Shown: positions 16,688 through 25,061 of the stretch, in pieces | How the letters are laid out: each line of letters begins with the position of its first letter | Numbering within the stretch: position 1 is the first letter of the stretch | Source: Vulgatibacter sp035565615 | GTDB taxonomy: Bacteria > Myxococcota > Myxococcia > Myxococcales > Vulgatibacteraceae | Length of the DNA stretch: 64,000 nucleotides | NCBI GenBank assembly: GCA_035565615.1 | Contig: DATMSB010000071.1 | Span: 1 to 64,000, forward strand | Direction of reading: 5' to 3' | Translations under genes and position numbers: made by a program | Notes under the pieces: generated by a model | Seen by the model: the letters and a program-made list of their open reading frames with translations, nothing else | What the model was told of the DNA's origin: nothing | Databases searched by the model: none

Positions 16688-19435
16688 ATGGCGGCGAGAT
16701 TCGTGGTGGGCATCGATCTGGGGACGACGCACTCGGCGGTGGCGTTCGCGCACATCGGCGAGCGCGCCCTCGAGGTCTTCGAGGTGCCGCAGCTCGTGGG
16801 GCCCGGGGAGACGGCTGCGCTCCCGCTCCTGCCTTCCGCGATCTACCTGCCGGCGGGGGGCGAGCTCCCCGCGGGCGCGACGAGGTTGCCGTGGGGCGAG
16901 GCGCCGCACGTGGTCGGCGACTTCGCCAGGCGGCTCGGCGCGAAGGTGCCCGACCGCCTGGTGTCGTCGGCGAAGAGCTGGCTCTCCCACGCCGGCGTCG
17001 ACCGCGAGGCCGGGATCCTCCCCTGGGGGGCGCCCGCCGACGTGCCGAGGCTCTCGCCGGTGGAGGCGACCGCGCGGATCCTCGCGCACCTGCGGGCCGC
17101 CTGGAATCACGCCCACCCCGACGCCCCCCTGGGCGAGCAGGAGCTCGTAGTGACGCTGCCCGCCTCGTTCGACGACGTGGCCCGGGCGCTCACCGTGCGG
17201 GCCCTGCGCGAGGCGGGGCTGGGGAACGCGCGCCTCCTCGAGGAGCCGCAGGCCGCGTTCTACGACTTCATCCACCAGCACGAGGCGGCGCTGGCCGACG
17301 CGCTCGGCGACGCCCGGATCGTGCTGGTCGTCGACGTGGGCGGCGGCACCACCGACCTCACCCTGGTGCGGATCGTCCGGCAGCCCGCGGGACCGCCGAA
17401 GATCGAGCGCATCGCCGTCGGCGAGCACTTGGTGCTGGGCGGCGACAACATGGATCTCGCCCTGGCCCGGCACGTCGAGGAGCGGCTGGGCGGCGGGAGG
17501 CTGGACGCCACGCAGGTGTCGGCCCTCGTCCAGGCCTGTCGGATCGCGAAGGAGACGCTGCTCTCCGGCCGCGGCCCCGAGCGCTACGGCATCTCGGTGC
17601 TCGGTCGGGGGGCGAAGCTGCTCGGCGGCGCCCGTACCGTGCAGCTCGAGGCGGACGACGCGAAGCGCGTCCTCCTCGACGGCTTCCTCCCCCTTTCCCG
17701 CCCCGACGAGGTGCCCGCGAGGCGGGGCAGGGTGGCGCTCTCGGAGCTGGGGCTCCCCTACGCGTCCGATCCCGCCATCTCGCGGCACGTCTGCGGCTTC
17801 CTGCGCCGCCACGCCCAGGCCGCCGCGGAAGGGGGCGTGAAGGTCTACGCCGGGCTCCCCCGGCCCGACGCCCTGCTCCTCAACGGCGGGCCCTTCAACG
17901 CGCCGGTGGCCCGCGAGCGCCTCGCGTGGGTGTTCGAGCGGTGGTTCCCGGGGGAGCCCGTCCCGCTCCTCGGGCACGAGTCGCTGGACCTCGCGGTGGC
18001 GCGGGGCGCGGCGTACTACGGCCTGGTGCGCCGCGGCTTCGGCTTGCGCATCGCCGGCGGATCGCCCCGCGCCTACTACGTGGGCGTGGAGGGGAAGGGC
18101 GGCGCCCGCAGCGCGCTCTGCGTGGTGCCGCGCGGCCTCGAGGAGGGCGCTCGCGTCTCCATTGAGTCGCCCACCTTCGACCTCCTCGTCGATCGCCCGG
18201 CGACCTTCCCTCTGTACTCGTCGACCGGCGATCGGATGGACGCCCCCGGGGACGTGGTGGACGTGGACGAGGAGCTCGACGCGCTCCCGCCGCTCCACAC
18301 CGTGCTGCGGTTGGGCGAGGGCGAGGGCAAGGGCAAGGGGGAGAGCCTGCAGGTCCGCCTCGACGCCGCCCTCACCGAGCTGGGCACCCTCGAGCTCCAC
18401 CTCCGCTCGGTGCAGCCCCCCGACCGCCGGTGGCGCCTCGAGTTCGCCCTCCGCGGCGGCGGGGGAGGCGGCGCGGCGGTGGCGCCGATCGATCGGCTGC
18501 CCAGGCGCTTCGACGAGGCGAAGGCGCTCCTGGAGCGCGCCTACGGAAAGGCGGCGCAGCCGGTGGAGCCCCGGGAGATCAAGGGGCTGTGGCGCGGCCT
18601 GGAGAAGATCCTCGGCGATCGGGACGGGTGGTCCTCCGCGGTGAACCGCGAGCTGTGGGGGGTGGTCTTCGGCGGGGCGAAGCGGCGGCGTCGCAGCGCC
18701 GACCACGAGCGCGTCTTCTTCCAGCTCGCCGGCTTCTGCCTGCGCCCGGGCTTCGGCGCTCCCCTCGACGAGTGGAGGGTGGGGGAGCTGTGGAAGATCT
18801 TCCAACCAGGCGTGCAGTACGTCACCGAGAAGGCCAACTGGTCGGAGTGGTGGATCATGTGGCGGCGGGTGGCGGGCGGGCTGGACGCCGGGCAGCACCG
18901 GCAGATCTTCGAGCGGATCCGCCCCTGGCTCGAGCCGCCGAAGGGCCGGTTCCCGCCCAAGCCCAAGGGACCCAAGGCGGAGGGCTTCGACGAGATGGTG
19001 CGGCTCCTCGCGTCGCTCGAGAGGCTCTCCGCCTCGGAGAAGGTGGAGGCGGGGACGTGGATCCTCGCGAGGCTGGAGAAGGAGCGGGGCTCCTGGTGGC
19101 CGCTCGGGCGCCTGGGCGCCCGGGCGCCCTTCTTCGGGAGCGCGCACGACGTGGTGCCCCCCGACGTGGCGTCCGGCTGGCTCGACGTGATCCTGGACCT
19201 GGACTGGAGGCGGGCGGAGGGGGCCGCCTTCTCCGCGGCCCAGATCGCGCGGCGCACCGGCGATCGCGCCCGGGATCTGCCCGACGAGCGGCGGGAGGAG
19301 GTGGCGGAGCGGCTCGCGGCGGCCGGGGCGCCGGCGACGTGGATCGCCATGGTCCGGGAGGTGGGCGAGCTCAGCTCCCAGGACGAGATGCGCGTGTTCG
19401 GCGACACGCTTCCCGCGGGACTGCGCCTGGCCTGA
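16688..19435 (+). CDS. Large atypical Hsp70-family protein with extra C-terminal domain
   Basis: 915 residues, about 300 longer than DnaK. The ATPase core shows VVGIDLGTTHSAV (about 6-18), VVTLPASFDDVARA, VVDVGGGTTDLTL (about 218) and ALLLNGGPFNAPVA (about 397). It shares VSSAKSWLSHAG with the neighbouring Hsp70. From about residue 600 an additional all-helical domain begins (EPREIKGLWRGLEKILGDRD, WRRVAGGLDAGQH, FERIRPWLEPPKG), which I believe corresponds to the DUF3731 region known C-terminal to some Hsp70s. The domain's role is unknown. GGAGGAG sits just before the ATG. With DUF2760 and the smaller Hsp70 it forms an uncharacterised chaperone locus. Confidence 0.88.
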   Translation: MAARFVVGIDLGTTHSAVAFAHIGERALEVFEVPQLVGPGETAALPLLPSAIYLPAGGELPAGATRLPWGEAPHVVGDFARRLGAKVPDRLVSSAKSWLSHAGVDREAGILPWGAPADVPRLSPVEATARILAHLRAAWNHAHPDAPLGEQELVVTLPASFDDVARALTVRALREAGLGNARLLEEPQAAFYDFIHQHEAALADALGDARIVLVVDVGGGTTDLTLVRIVRQPAGPPKIERIAVGEHLVLGGDNMDLALARHVEERLGGGRLDATQVSALVQACRIAKETLLSGRGPERYGISVLGRGAKLLGGARTVQLEADDAKRVLLDGFLPLSRPDEVPARRGRVALSELGLPYASDPAISRHVCGFLRRHAQAAAEGGVKVYAGLPRPDALLLNGGPFNAPVARERLAWVFERWFPGEPVPLLGHESLDLAVARGAAYYGLVRRGFGLRIAGGSPRAYYVGVEGKGGARSALCVVPRGLEEGARVSIESPTFDLLVDRPATFPLYSSTGDRMDAPGDVVDVDEELDALPPLHTVLRLGEGEGKGKGESLQVRLDAALTELGTLELHLRSVQPPDRRWRLEFALRGGGGGGAAVAPIDRLPRRFDEAKALLERAYGKAAQPVEPREIKGLWRGLEKILGDRDGWSSAVNRELWGVVFGGAKRRRRSADHERVFFQLAGFCLRPGFGAPLDEWRVGELWKIFQPGVQYVTEKANWSEWWIMWRRVAGGLDAGQHRQIFERIRPWLEPPKGRFPPKPKGPKAEGFDEMVRLLASLERLSASEKVEAGTWILARLEKERGSWWPLGRLGARAPFFGSAHDVVPPDVASGWLDVILDLDWRRAEGAAFSAAQIARRTGDRARDLPDERREEVAERLAAAGAPATWIAMVREVGELSSQDEMRVFGDTLPAGLRLA

Positions 19436-19552
19436 CGCGGCGGCCGGCCGGCGGACGAGCCGAAAAGGGCCGGGCGATCGACGCGGCGAGGCGGGCGGGT
19501 CCGGGGCGTGAAGGAGCGGGCATGGCCCGGCGCCCCGCGAATGTTTGTCCGA

Positions 19553-19581
19553 TTGAACTTGGTGGCGTTTGATTGTAGACG
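19553..19581 (+). promoter_or_regulatory. Possible promoter of speA
   Basis: TTGAAC at 19553-19558, 17-base spacer and TAGACG at 19576-19581, giving a leader of about 55 bases that contains the AGGTGA ribosome site of speA. The -10 match is only fair. Confidence 0.45.
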
Positions 19582-19642
19582 CCGCGCTGCTTCATCCCCC
19601 TTCGACTGGCAGCCCTGTGAAGCCGACGCGAGGTGACCTACG

Positions 19643-21550
19643 TTGAACGCCGTTCCCCGCAAGTGGACGATCGCCGACTCCACCGAGACCTACGAGATTC
19701 GCACCTGGGGCACCCCCTTCTTCGGCGTGAACGAGAGGGGACACGTCGCCATCCACCCCGACGGACCGTCCGGCCCCTCCGCCGATCTCAAGGAGCTCGT
19801 GGACGAGGTGAGGCGCCGGGGCATCGGCCTCCCCCTCCTGCTGCGGTTCACCGACATCCTGCGCAAGCGGGTCGCCGAGCTGAACGACTCGTTCGCCAGG
19901 GCGATCGAGGAGTACGACTACGAATCCGAGTATCGCGGCGTCTATCCGATCAAGGTCAACCAGGTGGGGAACGTGGTGGCCGAGATCCTGCGGGCGGGGC
20001 GGCCGTACCACTACGGCCTCGAGGCGGGGTCCAAGCCCGAGCTGCTGGCGGTGATGGCGCTCCTGGAGGACCCCGAGGCGCTGATCGTCTGCAACGGCTA
20101 CAAGGACGAGGAGTACGTCGAGTCGGCGCTGCTCGCGTCGAAGCTCGACCGGAAGGTGATCCTCGTGGTGGAGAAGCTCTCGGAGCTGCCGCTCATCGCC
20201 GCGGTCTCCGAGAAGCTCGGCGTGCGCCCGCGGATCGGGATCCGGGTGAAGCTGTCGTCCCGAGGCTCGGGGCGCTGGGAGGCCTCCGGAGGCGACCGAT
20301 CCAAGTTCGGCCTGAGCTCCTCCGAGATCGTCGAGGCCATGTCGTTCATGAAGGAGCGGGGGCTCCTCGACTGCTTCGAGCTCCTCCACTTCCACCTCGG
20401 ATCCCAGATCAGCGCCATCCGCTCCTTCAAGAGCGCGCTGCGGGAGGCGGGGCGGTTCTTCGTGGAGCTGGCGAAGGCGGGCGCGCCCCTGCGGTACTTC
20501 GACGTGGGCGGTGGCCTGGGCGTCGACTACGACGGCTCCCAGACCAACTTCGCGTCGTCGATGAACTACACGATGCAGGAGTACGCCAACGACATCGTCT
20601 ACGCGCTCAAGGAGATCTGCGACGGCGCGGGCGTGCCCCACCCCTACATCGTCTCCGAGTCGGGGCGGGCGGTGGTCGCGCACCACGCGGTGCTGGTCGT
20701 CGACATCCTCGGCACGAACGAGTTCGAGAACCGCCCCGTCCCCGAGACGATCCCGGAGGACGCGGCGCCGGTGGTGAAGAACCTCTTCGCCACCTTCAAG
20801 GAGGTCACCCGCAAGAACCTGCAGGAGGCCTACCACGACGCCGCGGACCTGAAGGAGGAGACGCTCCAGCTCTTCAGCCTCGGCCACCTCCCCCTCGACC
20901 AACGGGTGATGGCGGAGAACATTTTCTGGAGCCTCTGCCACAAAATCATGCGGCTCGCGAAGGAGCAGGACGAGATGCCGGAGGAGCTCGAGCACCTCGA
21001 GAAGGCGCTCTCCGACACCTACTTCTGCAACTTCTCCGTCTTCCAGTCGCTGCCGGACTCCTGGGCGATCGATCACCTCTTCCCGGTGATGCCGATCCAC
21101 CGGCTCGCGGAGGAACCCACCCGGCGCGCCGTGCTCGCCGACATCACCTGCGACTCGGACGGGAAGATCGAGCACTTCATCGGGAGGCGCGACGTCAAGG
21201 ACGTCCTCGAGCTCCACCAGATGAACGGCGAGGACTACTACCTGGGGATCTTCCTCGTGGGCGCCTACCAGGAGATCCTCGGCGACCTCCACAACCTCTT
21301 CGGCGACACCAACGACGTGCAGGTCTCGCTCACCGAGGGTGGCTACGCGATCGATCACGTGCAGCCCGGCGACACGGTGACCGAGGTCCTCGAGTACGTG
21401 AGCTACAACAAGGACGATCTGGTCGCCAAGCTGCGCCGATCCGCCGAGCAGGCGCTGCGCGCCGGCAAGCTCACCCTCGAGGAGTCGCGCTACCTGCTGC
21501 GCGCGTACGAGGAGGGGTTGGCCGGCTACACCTACCTGGAGCGGGACTGA
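19643..21550 (+). CDS. speA: Biosynthetic arginine decarboxylase
   Basis: 635 residues, the normal size of SpeA. It is a fold-type III PLP enzyme: YPIKVNQ (about 97-103) holds the Schiff-base Lys, HFHLGSQ and FDVGGGLGVDYDG bind PLP phosphate, and the C-terminal barrel has the catalytic-region Cys/Asp pattern (CDSDGKIE). It decarboxylates arginine to agmatine, the first step of putrescine/spermidine synthesis by the agmatine route; agmatinase or agmatine deiminase must be encoded elsewhere. TTG start supported by AGGTGA 6 bases upstream. Stands alone on its transcript: a 207-base gap precedes it and 372 bases follow. Confidence 0.96.
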   Translation: MNAVPRKWTIADSTETYEIRTWGTPFFGVNERGHVAIHPDGPSGPSADLKELVDEVRRRGIGLPLLLRFTDILRKRVAELNDSFARAIEEYDYESEYRGVYPIKVNQVGNVVAEILRAGRPYHYGLEAGSKPELLAVMALLEDPEALIVCNGYKDEEYVESALLASKLDRKVILVVEKLSELPLIAAVSEKLGVRPRIGIRVKLSSRGSGRWEASGGDRSKFGLSSSEIVEAMSFMKERGLLDCFELLHFHLGSQISAIRSFKSALREAGRFFVELAKAGAPLRYFDVGGGLGVDYDGSQTNFASSMNYTMQEYANDIVYALKEICDGAGVPHPYIVSESGRAVVAHHAVLVVDILGTNEFENRPVPETIPEDAAPVVKNLFATFKEVTRKNLQEAYHDAADLKEETLQLFSLGHLPLDQRVMAENIFWSLCHKIMRLAKEQDEMPEELEHLEKALSDTYFCNFSVFQSLPDSWAIDHLFPVMPIHRLAEEPTRRAVLADITCDSDGKIEHFIGRRDVKDVLELHQMNGEDYYLGIFLVGAYQEILGDLHNLFGDTNDVQVSLTEGGYAIDHVQPGDTVTEVLEYVSYNKDDLVAKLRRSAEQALRAGKLTLEESRYLLRAYEEGLAGYTYLERD

Positions 21551-21922
21551 GGCGCGCGAGCTCTACCCACGGCGCCGCGCCGCGCGCGAACGCAGCATGA
21601 CCCGGCCCGTGGGGACGCCGCGCGTGAGCGCCGCGCGACCCGCGCCTGCGGTTGCCGCGCACCTCGCCAGGAGAAATGGTCGGCGCCCACCCTTTTCGCG
21701 TGCGGACACTCGATCGCGATCGGGGGGCATCGGGCGGAGGGGCGCGATTGACTCGTGAACCGGCCCCGGATAGCGTTACCACGTTGCGAGACCCTTGCCA
21801 CCGAGCGTGCGCCGTTCTCCCTTTCGGGGGCCATGTGGGCCGCCGGCGGCGCCACGGCGGGGCAGGGGGCGACAACCGAGGAAGCGCGCCACGGGGACGA
21901 AAGACACCCGGCGCGAGGCTGC
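21551..21922. other. Intergenic region and long leader before the RRM gene
   Basis: 372 bases. The promoter of the RRM gene lies at 21748-21776, which gives a predicted 5' leader of about 140 bases. Long leaders are common for cold-shock and RNA-binding protein genes, but I see no defined riboswitch fold. The speA-proximal half contains only GC-rich sequence with no gene I can support. Confidence 0.5.
21748..21776 (+). promoter_or_regulatory. Sigma70-like promoter of the RRM protein gene
   Basis: TTGACT at 21748-21753, a 17-base spacer, and TAGCGT at 21771-21776. Same -10 pattern (TAGnGT) as the TPR and uppS promoters. Confidence 0.7.
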
Positions 21923-22498
21923 ATGGGCAAGAGGCTCTACTGCGGGAACCTGCCGTACTCCGCCACCGCCGACGAGGTGAGGGCGCTGTTCACAGAGAGC
22001 GGCACCGTCACGGACGTCCACATCGTCATGGATCGCGAAACCGGTCGCTCCCGGGGGTTCGCCTTCGTGGAGCTCGCCACGGAGGAACAAGCGGCACAGG
22101 CGATCAAGGAGATCGACGGCCGGGTGCACGCGGGCCGACCTCTCACGGTGAAGGAGGCCCGGGAGCGCGAGTTCCGCCCCGGGGGCTACGGCGGACCGAG
22201 GCCCGGCGGCGGGTTCCGCGACCGCGGCGGCCCCGGAGGGGGCGGGTTCCGCGATCGAGGGCCGGGCAGCGGGCGCCCCGGCGGCCTCGGCGGCGGTGGC
22301 TACGGCGCGCGGCGCGGCCCCTCGTACCCGCCTCCTCCGCCTCCCCCCGAATTCGATCCTCCGATGCCCATGGTGCAGACCGACTACGCTCCGCCCGACG
22401 ACGTCGACTACCGGGATCGGAGCGACCGCGGCAAGCGCGGCCGGGATCGCCGGGGCGGTCGCCGCAAGGGCGACGACTTCGGCAACGAGGGCTGGTAG
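21923..22498 (+). CDS. RRM-domain RNA-binding protein with glycine/arginine-rich tail
   Basis: 191 residues. A single RRM occupies residues 1-80: RNP2 is LYCGNLPY (5-12) and RNP1 is RGFAFVEL. The tail from about 85 is rich in Gly, Arg and Pro (RPGGGFRDRG repeats, then a PPPPPPP run), typical of the bacterial Rbp family found in cyanobacteria and myxobacteria. It should bind single-stranded RNA and act as a chaperone, perhaps in cold adaptation. I place the start at MGKRLYCG because the RRM begins there; the frame stays open upstream to 21755, but that lies almost at the promoter. Its ribosome site is weak (GAGG about 5 bases away). Confidence 0.88.
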   Translation: MGKRLYCGNLPYSATADEVRALFTESGTVTDVHIVMDRETGRSRGFAFVELATEEQAAQAIKEIDGRVHAGRPLTVKEAREREFRPGGYGGPRPGGGFRDRGGPGGGGFRDRGPGSGRPGGLGGGGYGARRGPSYPPPPPPPEFDPPMPMVQTDYAPPDDVDYRDRSDRGKRGRDRRGGRRKGDDFGNEGW

Positions 22499-22719
22499 GC
22501 GCCCCTCGCTCGGGCTCCGAGGGAAGCGGCGACCGCGCGAGGACGCCGCGGCCTCCGGGGCGTCCCTCCACCTTCACCCCACACGGCCAGGGACGGGCCA
22601 CGGCAGGCGACGTCCGACCGCCTGCCCGGTGGCCTCGACCGGGTCGGCGCGATCCGCCTGCTCCGCCTTGGCGCGGCGGGGGCGGTCCGCCCGGCGTCGC
22701 TCGGGTTCGCGCGAACCGC

Positions 22720-23826
22720 CTACTCCGCCTCCGCGGCGGCGGCGGGAGCCGGCGGCGGCTCCGCGGCCGACGTCGCCACCGGCGTGAAGTCGCCCTCCAG
22801 CAGCCGGTCGAGGCGCGCCACCTCGGCGCGGAACGGCTCCATGTGCTCGGCGGGGACGCGCTCGCGGCGGGTCTGGTGCAGGTCGAACGGATCCAGCACC
22901 TTCCCCGACGGCGACATCACCTGGTAGTGCAGGTGGGGCGCCGTGGAGCGGCCGGTGTTCCCCGAGAGGGCGATCTGCTGGCCCTTCTTGACGCGGGAGC
23001 CCGGACCGATCCCCCTCTCGATCTCCGAGAGGTGGAGGACGAGCGCCTTTCGCCCCTGCGCGTCCTCGAGCTCGAGGCTCCCGCCGTTGGCGCGGAAGTT
23101 CCAGTTCTTGCGGCGGACCACGCCGGACCAGGGCGCGAACACCGGCGAGCCCACGGGCGCCTTGAAGTCGACGCCCTTGTGCCGGCGCCCGTCCTTGAGG
23201 AGGCTCGTGATCTGCTCGTAGTCGGCGATCGGCGAGTCGACGAGGCGCAGCTCGATCTCCTTGCCCGCCTCGTCGAAGTAGCGGGCGAAGCGAGCCCCCG
23301 GGACCTGGAAGCGATAGGCCCTCCGCGTCTGCCCCAGCTTGCCCGAGCGGAAGGTGAGCGCGTGGACCGTGGGCTCGGCGCCCTCCGGGAGTTCGTACAC
23401 CAGCTCCAGGCGATCCCCCGGGCGCATGTCGCGGGTGACGTCGATCCACCACACCAGCAGTCGGCTCGTCACCAGGGTGAGCGGATCGCCGACCTCGGCG
23501 CCGACGAGGCGGGTGAGGGTCGCCGTGAGGGAGCCCTCCACGCTCGCCTCCACGCGGCGCAGGCCGGCAGTGCCGGGGATGAGCACGCCGGGGAGGACGG
23601 GCTCATCCGGGAGGAGCTCGGGCGCCGCGTCCTTCGCCTCCGCTTCCGCGGCAGGCTCGGCCTCGGCGATCGCGGGCGCGGGTGCGACGGGGGCCAGCTC
23701 GGAGCGGACGGAGAGACGTCCCAGAACGAAAGCGCCGCCCACCAGGGCGAGGAGGACGACCACGGCCAGGGGGACCGATGGGCCGCTTCGGCGCTTGGGT
23801 TTGAGGAGATCTTCCTTGATGGCCAC
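22720..23826 (-). CDS. M23-family peptidoglycan endopeptidase, membrane-anchored
   Basis: 368 residues. A short basic N-terminus is followed by one transmembrane helix (VPLAVVVLLALVGGAFVLG, about 18-36), so the catalytic part is periplasmic. An Ala/Glu/Pro linker leads to a region like the Csd3/MepM second domain, then the LytM/M23 peptidase with HKGVDF (first His and Asp ligands) and HLHYQV (His ligand) around residues 215-310. It should cleave peptide cross-links of peptidoglycan. The GTG start at 23826 has AAGGA about 9 bases upstream. It is divergent from the OmpA-like gene, another envelope protein. The last 30 residues are Pro/Ala-rich. Confidence 0.9.
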   Translation of the reverse strand: MAIKEDLLKPKRRSGPSVPLAVVVLLALVGGAFVLGRLSVRSELAPVAPAPAIAEAEPAAEAEAKDAAPELLPDEPVLPGVLIPGTAGLRRVEASVEGSLTATLTRLVGAEVGDPLTLVTSRLLVWWIDVTRDMRPGDRLELVYELPEGAEPTVHALTFRSGKLGQTRRAYRFQVPGARFARYFDEAGKEIELRLVDSPIADYEQITSLLKDGRRHKGVDFKAPVGSPVFAPWSGVVRRKNWNFRANGGSLELEDAQGRKALVLHLSEIERGIGPGSRVKKGQQIALSGNTGRSTAPHLHYQVMSPSGKVLDPFDLHQTRRERVPAEHMEPFRAEVARLDRLLEGDFTPVATSAAEPPPAPAAAAEAE

Positions 23827-23965
23827 TCGAGGGGATCCTTGGGAACCGAACGAAAGGACCCTGGGTGCTTACACCGGGAGGGCGCGCGATGGTAGCCCCT
23901 GCGCCCGCCGCGCCGGTGGAACGCCTCGGAATCGCCCGCCCGGCCTTGCACGGGACGGCTCGAAG

Positions 23966-25003
23966 ATGGCACGGATAGGCATGGCCTTTCGACCCCTCGT
24001 CATCGCGGCGATCATCGCCGCGATCTCCCTCCCTTCCATCGCCTTCGCCGACGACGTCTCCGTCGAGGTCTCCGCCAAGGCGCTGTACGGCAAGACCAGG
24101 CCGGCCCTCGTCCTCTTCGCCCACAAGGCGATCGCGTCGGCGAAGGCGGAGCTGCTCGCTCCCGACGGGACCCGGAGCACGCTGCGCTCCCAGCGGATCG
24201 CCGCGGGGAAGAAGGCGGAGCTCGCCATCGACGCGCCGGTGGGGCGCACCGCGTACGAGGGCGAGCTCGAGGTGGTCTTCGCCGACGGGACCCGCGGTAG
24301 CATGCCGCTGGCCTTCGAGGTCCTGGTGTCAAAGGGCTTCACCATCGATCCGCCGCCCCGCGAGTGGTTCGATCCGGTGAAGGGGACCCTGTCGTTCACG
24401 ATGACCGGGGTCGCCGACCGCTGCGAGTACGACGTGATCTTCGACGGCAAGGAGGCCCGCCGCGGGGTGCAGCACTTCGGCGGCGCGGCCCCCGGTACCA
24501 GGCTGACGCTGTCGTGGCCCCCCCACGGCGACGACGACGTCGTCCTCAAGATCGGGTTCGTCTGCCACGATCCCGACGGGTTCTGGGCGCCGATGAACAC
24601 CTTCCCCTGGTCGCTGGTGATCCCCCACGAGGAGGTGATCTTCGCCACCGGCAAGGCGGACATCGCCGCGGCGGAACGGCCCAAGCTCGACGAGGCGCTG
24701 GAGAAGATCGCCACCGCGATCCGGCGGTACGGCAAGGTGATCGACATCAAGCTGTACGTGGCGGGTCACACCGACACGGTCGGCGACGCCGCCTCGAACC
24801 GCGCCCTGTCGATCGCCCGGGCCCGCTCCATTGCCTCCTACTTCCGGGCGAAGGGGGTCCGGATCCCGATCCATTACGCGGGCTTCGGCGAGGACCAGCT
24901 CGCCGTCGCCACCCCCGACGAGACGGACGAGCCGGCGAACCGCAGGGCGGACTACGTGCTCAAGGTCGAGCCGCCGGCCGTGGGGTCGTGGTCCCGCCTG
25001 TAG
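23966..25003 (+). CDS. OmpA-family protein (peptidoglycan-binding C-terminal domain)
   Basis: 345 residues. Signal peptide at 1-30 (FRPLVIAAIIAAISLPSIAFA). The N-terminal two thirds is a beta-rich domain of unknown type with repeated Ig-like strand patterns (residues about 35-215). The C-terminal OmpA domain (about 220-340) shows IFATGKADI, the peptidoglycan-binding core AGHTDTVGDAASNRALSIARA and NRRADYVL. It should sit in the periplasm or outer membrane and bind the cell wall. Two starts are possible, 23966 and 23981; neither has a strong ribosome site. The next gene follows after 58 bases on the same strand. Confidence 0.85.
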   Translation: MARIGMAFRPLVIAAIIAAISLPSIAFADDVSVEVSAKALYGKTRPALVLFAHKAIASAKAELLAPDGTRSTLRSQRIAAGKKAELAIDAPVGRTAYEGELEVVFADGTRGSMPLAFEVLVSKGFTIDPPPREWFDPVKGTLSFTMTGVADRCEYDVIFDGKEARRGVQHFGGAAPGTRLTLSWPPHGDDDVVLKIGFVCHDPDGFWAPMNTFPWSLVIPHEEVIFATGKADIAAAERPKLDEALEKIATAIRRYGKVIDIKLYVAGHTDTVGDAASNRALSIARARSIASYFRAKGVRIPIHYAGFGEDQLAVATPDETDEPANRRADYVLKVEPPAVGSWSRL

Positions 25004-25061
25004 CGGCCGGCGACCGGGCCGTGCTAGGAGGCGCGACGAACGAGTGCGAACGGAGCGATCG

